Positions 34,568-38,967 of a stretch of 38,967 nucleotides of DNA are shown here, piece after piece. The stretch lies in contig CAYUJU010000025.1 of the NCBI GenBank assembly GCA_964445115.1, forward strand, positions 1 to 38,967, in the 5' to 3' direction. Origin of the DNA: CAIJXJ01 sp964445115 (GTDB taxonomy: Bacteria > Pseudomonadota > Gammaproteobacteria > Burkholderiales > Methylophilaceae). The notes beneath the pieces were generated by a model that did no database searches, had not been told where the DNA came from, and saw only the letters and a program-made list of their open reading frames with translations. A program made the translations under genes and the position numbers. The first letter of the stretch is position 1; each line of letters starts with the position of its first letter.

Positions 34568-35523
34568 GCGCCGGCTATTCCCATGAGGCCTTTCGCGCGG
34601 CGGCGGAGTGGTATGCCCGGCTGACGGCGGAAGATGCCGCAGAAGCCGATCGGCTTGCCTGGCAGCGCTGGAAAGAATCGCATCAGGACCATGCCCGGGC
34701 ATGGCAGAAGGTGGAAGAAGTCACCGGCTATTTTCATGGAGTCCCGGCCAGCATCGGGATGGCGACCCTCAACCGTACGCGGCACGCAGCGCAGCGCCGA
34801 CGCATGCTCAAGCAACTGGCCGTCATGATTGTGGCCGGGACGGCCGGTGCGGTGACCTATCGGCAGGAGCCATGGCGCGAGTTGATGGCCGACCAGATCA
34901 CCGATGTCGGGCAGCAAAAGCAACTACAACTGGCTGACGGCTCGCGGCTGCATCTCAATACCGATACTGCCCTCGACGTTGCGTTCAATGAGCAGCAGCG
35001 CCGTATCCGGCTGATCCGGGGCGAGGTGCTGATCGAGACCGGGCACGAATCCGGCGCTGCCTACCGCCCTTTTCTCGTCGAAACCCGTCAGGGCACCTGT
35101 CGCGCACTGGGCACCCGGTTCAGCGTGCGGCAGCTCGATCACCACACGCGCATCGGTGTCTACGAACACGCTGTGGAGGTGGCGCCGGCCGGGCAGGAGG
35201 CGCGCAGGTTCACCCTGCAGGCCGGCGAATCGGCCACGTTTGATGGGCAATCTGCCCCTGTGCGCGGCATGGCAGAGGCGTCCGACATTGCGTGGACCCA
35301 AGGCTTCCTCGTGGTGGACCAGATGTCGCTGGGCGGTTTTGTGCAAGAACTGGCGCGCTACCGCAACGGCGTGGTGCGCTGCGACCCGCAGGTGGCCGGC
35401 CTGAAAATCTCCGGCGCCTTCCCCCTGCAAGATACCGATGCCGTGCTCGCCAGTATTACCCAAACCCTGCCTGTCCGCGTGCGCACCTTCACCCGATACT
35501 GGATCAACCTCGTGCCGGCATAG
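34564..35523 (+). CDS. FecR-type transmembrane sigma regulator
   Basis: A protein of 319 residues from GTG 34564, inside the sigma factor stop. The N-terminal cytoplasmic part (about 5-60) has the FecR signature EAFRAAAEWYARLTAEDAAEADRLAW, in parts. A single membrane helix lies near 82-98. The FecR domain follows (about 115-225: LADGSRLHLNTDTALDVAF, IRLIRGEVLIE, ALGTRFSVRQ). The C-terminal segment (about 250-319) resembles the receptor signalling domain partner. It relays the signal from the receptor to the sigma factor across the inner membrane. Confidence 0.93.
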   Translation: MSAGYSHEAFRAAAEWYARLTAEDAAEADRLAWQRWKESHQDHARAWQKVEEVTGYFHGVPASIGMATLNRTRHAAQRRRMLKQLAVMIVAGTAGAVTYRQEPWRELMADQITDVGQQKQLQLADGSRLHLNTDTALDVAFNEQQRRIRLIRGEVLIETGHESGAAYRPFLVETRQGTCRALGTRFSVRQLDHHTRIGVYEHAVEVAPAGQEARRFTLQAGESATFDGQSAPVRGMAEASDIAWTQGFLVVDQMSLGGFVQELARYRNGVVRCDPQVAGLKISGAFPLQDTDAVLASITQTLPVRVRTFTRYWINLVPA

Positions 35524-35712
35524 GGGCGGAGCGCCGGCCCCGTGGCCGTCCTCGCTGCTGCGCAACCTCGTAAACCTCAAAGGGCCGCACGGTCACCGAA
35601 TCATTCACTTCTCGCCTGTCACTTTTTCCTGCTCGATTGGCATAACGGTTATGCACCTGTTTTCAGCACACCAGCTTGAACAGAACAAAGAACCAATCGA
35701 GGGGAACAACGC

Positions 35713-38700
35713 ATGAAGCATCGCCACGCCCAGCAGCAACCTTGCCGAACCATCGTCTGCAGAACAGCACTCAAACGACTTGCCATCGCCGTCTCTCTGG
35801 CCTGTGCGGCCCACGGAGGATCGGCCATGGCCGCCGCCAGGCAGGAAGGGGCGTCAGCGCAGCGTTACCAGATACCGGCCGGGGCGCTGGGCAAAGCGCT
35901 TTCCAGCTATGCCGCCAGTGCGGGCGTGCTGCTGGCGTTCGACCCGGCGCTGGCCGAAGGCAAGCTGACAGGCGGATTAAACGGCACGTATCGTCTCGAC
36001 GATGGCTTCGCCACCCTGCTGCAAGGCACCGGGCTTGAAGTGGTGCCCGATGCCAGGGGCAACTACCAGTTGCGGCGGCGCGCGGTGCCACTCCCGGAGA
36101 AAACGGAAAAACCGCAAGCCAAATCCATCACCACTGGCGCCGTCAACGTCCGCGCCCAACGCTTCCACGAAATCGGCCCACTGCCTGGCCTGGGCCTCAC
36201 CAAAGACGAAATCCCCGGCAACGTACAAAGCATCAGCGCACAAGAGATCAAGGAAGCCCACTCCCTCAGCCTCACCGACCTCATGAACAAAAAGCTGCAA
36301 TCGGTGAACGTGAACGACTACCAGGGCAACCCCTTCCAGATGGACGTTACCTACCGTGGCTTTACGGCAGGCCCACAGATCGGCACCCCGCAAGGCCTCT
36401 CCGTCTTCTTCGACGGCATCCGCGTCAACGAACCCTTCGGCGACGTAGTGAACTGGGACATGATCCCCATGAACGCCATCTCCAGCGTCGACGTCTTCCC
36501 CGGCTCCAACCCCATCTTCGGCCTCAACACCCTAGGCGGCGCCTTCACCGTCAAAACCAAAGACGGCTTCAACAACCCCGGCGTCCAGGCCGAAGTGCTC
36601 ACCGGCTCCTACGGCCGCAAACAACTACAAGTCGAAGGCGGCATCAACAACGCCAACCAGGAAGAAGGCAGCTGGGACCACGGCACCTTCGCCCTCTACG
36701 GTGCGGGTAACTTCTTTCTGGAAGATGGCTGGCGTGAAAATTCACCGAGCAAGGTCAACCAATTCTTTGGTAAAGCCAGCTACCGCGGTAATAAACTAGA
36801 TCTAAATTTAAGCACACTCATCGTAGGCACTGATTTAGTTGGAAATGGCGCAATCCCCAGTGAAATGTATGCACAAGATAGAAATGCCTCATTTACCTCT
36901 GAAGACGAAACAAAAAATCGTTTGGTGCAGTTTCAGTTATCAGGTGCCTTTCAGGTAACCGATGATTTCAGTGTGACTGGACAAGTGTATCGCCGCAATA
37001 GTAAGCGCCACCAGATTGGTGCGGATGTTTTTACTGATTACGATGAACTGCGTGCTGCAAAAACACGGCCTGCTGCGAACGATGGTTATACCTGTATGTT
37101 TAAAAGTACTGCCAATCCAACAGATGGCAGCAATCCTAATGTATACGGTATCCCAGATTATTTAGTGATCCCAATCAATCGTACTGCTGGCGAATCAATT
37201 GATACACACCCTGTTTTTAATGAGTGGTTAAATAATAACGGGCAGGTGGACTTGTCCAACAGCCCAACGGGGTATGGGCAATTTAAAAATTTAGCTGTAC
37301 TGCCTAAAATTTTTGTTGATGCATTTAAGGCAAATTTTAATGGCAGAAAGAATGTTTCTGAAGAATTTTTCTTCAAGAGAGGTAGTGTTGATGCGTTTAT
37401 TCCACAGGATCAATTTGATTACGATGGTGATGGATATGCTGAGTCGTTCGCTTATGGCATCGGGGGTACTACTTTTGGAGGGCCTTCTGCTTATATGGGC
37501 GCATTCGAGTATTTCCCCAATGAAAATATATTATTTACAACCACAGATTCTTTCTACCCAGAGGTGAAAAGTAACGGTGACATATATCAAAATTTTGTTA
37601 TCTTTCTGGCGCCTACTAATAATTCGACTTGTCGCAGCGATGCATATGCATCAATTGAATTTCCTGGACCTTACAATACACTCAATCCAGACACGGGTTT
37701 TCCTTATTTAATTGATGGATTTGCATTTGGTGAACCAGGTTGGGTGGAGGGGACGCCAACAGCTGTAATTACCGACAACAGAATTGATCAAATTATAAAT
37801 GGCGCATCTGTACAATTTAACTGGAATTTGGAACATCACAAATTCATGGTTGGCGCATCAATTGATGCTGCGGGTGCCGAATATACCAATACGCAACAGC
37901 TTGGATTTTTAGATGCAAGTCGGCATGCCTATTTAGATCCGCAACAAGCAAACCCACAATTTGGTGGTGCAATCGATCCACTAGCTAATAACAATTTTAG
38001 TGGCACCAATACCACCCAAAGTATTTACTTTAGCGAAACCTGGACGCCTGTTGATACATGGAATTTCAATGCGTCTGCCCGGTATAACGAAACCAAAACG
38101 AAAAATAAAATCGCAACCCGTTATGGCCCCGCCGTATTTTCAGTGGGTGATATAAGGGTTCAGCCAGATGAGTTTGAATTATGCCAAACTGATGAAGAGT
38201 GCGCAGTTCCAAGGAATTATCGACTACTGAGTATTAATAAAAAAGTATTGGATGCGGCCGAGACCGAGAAATTTAGCTTTCACTCACTTAACCCATCACT
38301 GGGTGCAACTTGGCAAGCCAAAGAAAATTTGAACGTTTATGCTAATTGGTCACAAGGCACGCGGACGCCTAGCGTGATTGAGCTGGGCTGTGCGCTAGAT
38401 AAAACACCTGTAAGAGCAGTTGCATCCACAGATGCACTTGGGAATTACCTTCCAGTTGATCTTACGCCTAAAAGTATTGGCGAGAATCGGCAGTGTAGTC
38501 TCCCCACAAGCCTCTCAGGCGACCCGTTTTTGGCGCAAATTAAGGCTACTAGTTACGATATTGGCATGCGGGGTAGTTTGGATGGTTTACTGGGCACAGA
38601 TGGCCTTGAGTGGAACTTTGGTGCTTATCAGACGAACTTGAAAGACGACATTTACTTTATTACAGCAGGTGATGGTAGAGGTTTTTTTGACACGGTTGGC

Positions 38701-38931
38701 AAAACCCGCCGTCGTGGCTTGGAAGCAGGGATTTCAGGGAAAAAATCAAAATGGGGCTTCGGTCTAAATTATGGCCTGACTGATGCCACGTTTGAGGATG
38801 AATTCCTCATGATAAGTGATGACAATAGCAGTGCATTTAATTTGGATGGCTATGGCAATGTGATTCAAGTTAAAAAAGGCAGCCGTATGCCAGGGGTGCC
38901 ATTACATAATTTGGGTATCCGATTTCTATGA
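35713..38931 (+). CDS. FecA-type TonB-dependent receptor, mosaic and C-terminally truncated
   Basis: A 1072-residue frame after ribosome binding site GAGGGG. A signal peptide ends near AMAA. Then comes an STN signalling domain (about 50-118), the plug (about 140-290, with YRGFTAGPQ, LSVFFDGIRVNEPFG and NPIFGLNTLGGAFTVKT) and barrel strands. The STN domain plus fecI-fecR upstream indicate surface signalling and uptake, likely of an iron chelate. An EF-hand-like DYDGDGYAE lies at 569-577, and several Cys occur in likely extracellular loops. Composition changes near residue 336 from GC-rich to AT-rich codons. The frame stops after MPGVPLHNLGIRFL, where the barrel usually has about 100 more residues and an aromatic last residue, so the product may not be functional. 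Confidence 0.85.
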   Translation: MKHRHAQQQPCRTIVCRTALKRLAIAVSLACAAHGGSAMAAARQEGASAQRYQIPAGALGKALSSYAASAGVLLAFDPALAEGKLTGGLNGTYRLDDGFATLLQGTGLEVVPDARGNYQLRRRAVPLPEKTEKPQAKSITTGAVNVRAQRFHEIGPLPGLGLTKDEIPGNVQSISAQEIKEAHSLSLTDLMNKKLQSVNVNDYQGNPFQMDVTYRGFTAGPQIGTPQGLSVFFDGIRVNEPFGDVVNWDMIPMNAISSVDVFPGSNPIFGLNTLGGAFTVKTKDGFNNPGVQAEVLTGSYGRKQLQVEGGINNANQEEGSWDHGTFALYGAGNFFLEDGWRENSPSKVNQFFGKASYRGNKLDLNLSTLIVGTDLVGNGAIPSEMYAQDRNASFTSEDETKNRLVQFQLSGAFQVTDDFSVTGQVYRRNSKRHQIGADVFTDYDELRAAKTRPAANDGYTCMFKSTANPTDGSNPNVYGIPDYLVIPINRTAGESIDTHPVFNEWLNNNGQVDLSNSPTGYGQFKNLAVLPKIFVDAFKANFNGRKNVSEEFFFKRGSVDAFIPQDQFDYDGDGYAESFAYGIGGTTFGGPSAYMGAFEYFPNENILFTTTDSFYPEVKSNGDIYQNFVIFLAPTNNSTCRSDAYASIEFPGPYNTLNPDTGFPYLIDGFAFGEPGWVEGTPTAVITDNRIDQIINGASVQFNWNLEHHKFMVGASIDAAGAEYTNTQQLGFLDASRHAYLDPQQANPQFGGAIDPLANNNFSGTNTTQSIYFSETWTPVDTWNFNASARYNETKTKNKIATRYGPAVFSVGDIRVQPDEFELCQTDEECAVPRNYRLLSINKKVLDAAETEKFSFHSLNPSLGATWQAKENLNVYANWSQGTRTPSVIELGCALDKTPVRAVASTDALGNYLPVDLTPKSIGENRQCSLPTSLSGDPFLAQIKATSYDIGMRGSLDGLLGTDGLEWNFGAYQTNLKDDIYFITAGDGRGFFDTVGKTRRRGLEAGISGKKSKWGFGLNYGLTDATFEDEFLMISDDNSSAFNLDGYGNVIQVKKGSRMPGVPLHNLGIRFL

Positions 38932-38967
38932 TTGAAATGGGTTTATAGTTCGCCGTTTTCGATCATG

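Noticed and set aside
38900..38967. Insertion sequence end at the right edge
   Set aside because: The last bases do not show a terminal repeat or transposase start that I can recognise; more sequence would be needed.

Overview
The window is about 39 kb of betaproteobacterial chromosome. The gene set and order fit the Nitrosomonadales/Gallionellales type: aspS-nudB-EEP nuclease-clsB, a thiS-thiG-apaG-mltA block, thiD-thiE-diiron protein-hemL, gltB-gltD-hemE. Most genes are GC-rich housekeeping genes. Three stretches are visibly lower in GC and look acquired or recombined: the 5.1 kb helicase gene, the HipA-like/DUF3037 pair, and the last two thirds of the TonB-dependent receptor. The genus cannot be fixed from this sequence alone.

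Layout. 1-4320 (+): 3' end of aspS, then apt, nudB, nadA, an endonuclease/exonuclease/phosphatase-family gene and clsB. 4378-4453: tRNA-Thr(CGU) with promoter and terminator. 4591-12135 (-): a 1713-residue fusion of a DEDD exonuclease-like domain, a RecQ helicase and a UvrD-type helicase, then a TesA-like lipoprotein esterase, an HD-GYP protein and a small secreted protein. 12243-16543 (+): ArsR-type regulator, aas, an M23 peptidase and lplT, a lysophospholipid salvage group. 16703-16774 (+): a 23-codon pqqA that is easily missed, with its own terminator. 16842-19898 (-): thiS-thiG-apaG-mltA-fdx. 20135-24448 (+): a small membrane protein, tRNA-Gly(CCC), thiD, thiE, an oxygen-binding diiron (ODP-type) protein and hemL. 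24743-31940 (+): gltB, gltD and hemE, with a long hairpin in the hemE leader. 31977-33538 (+): HipA-like kinase and DUF3037 protein, followed at once by a second, orphan hemE 3' end. 34052-38931 (+): FecI-type sigma factor, FecR-type regulator and a large TonB-dependent receptor that is mosaic in composition and stops inside its barrel.

How the genes work together. nadA, thiS/G/D/E, hemL/hemE and gltBD supply NAD, thiamine, haem and glutamate. aas-lplT and clsB handle phospholipid repair and cardiolipin synthesis. fecI-fecR-receptor is a cell-surface signalling uptake system, probably for an iron chelate.

Most interesting points: (1) the triple-fusion exonuclease-RecQ-UvrD protein beside a tRNA gene; (2) the HipA-like/DUF3037 cassette inserted at the hemE 3' end, bracketed by a perfect 26-bp repeat and a 38-codon hemE remnant; (3) the orphan pqqA with intact Glu15 and Tyr19; (4) the mosaic, C-terminally truncated receptor; (5) the near-continuous hairpin at the predicted 5' end of the hemE transcript.
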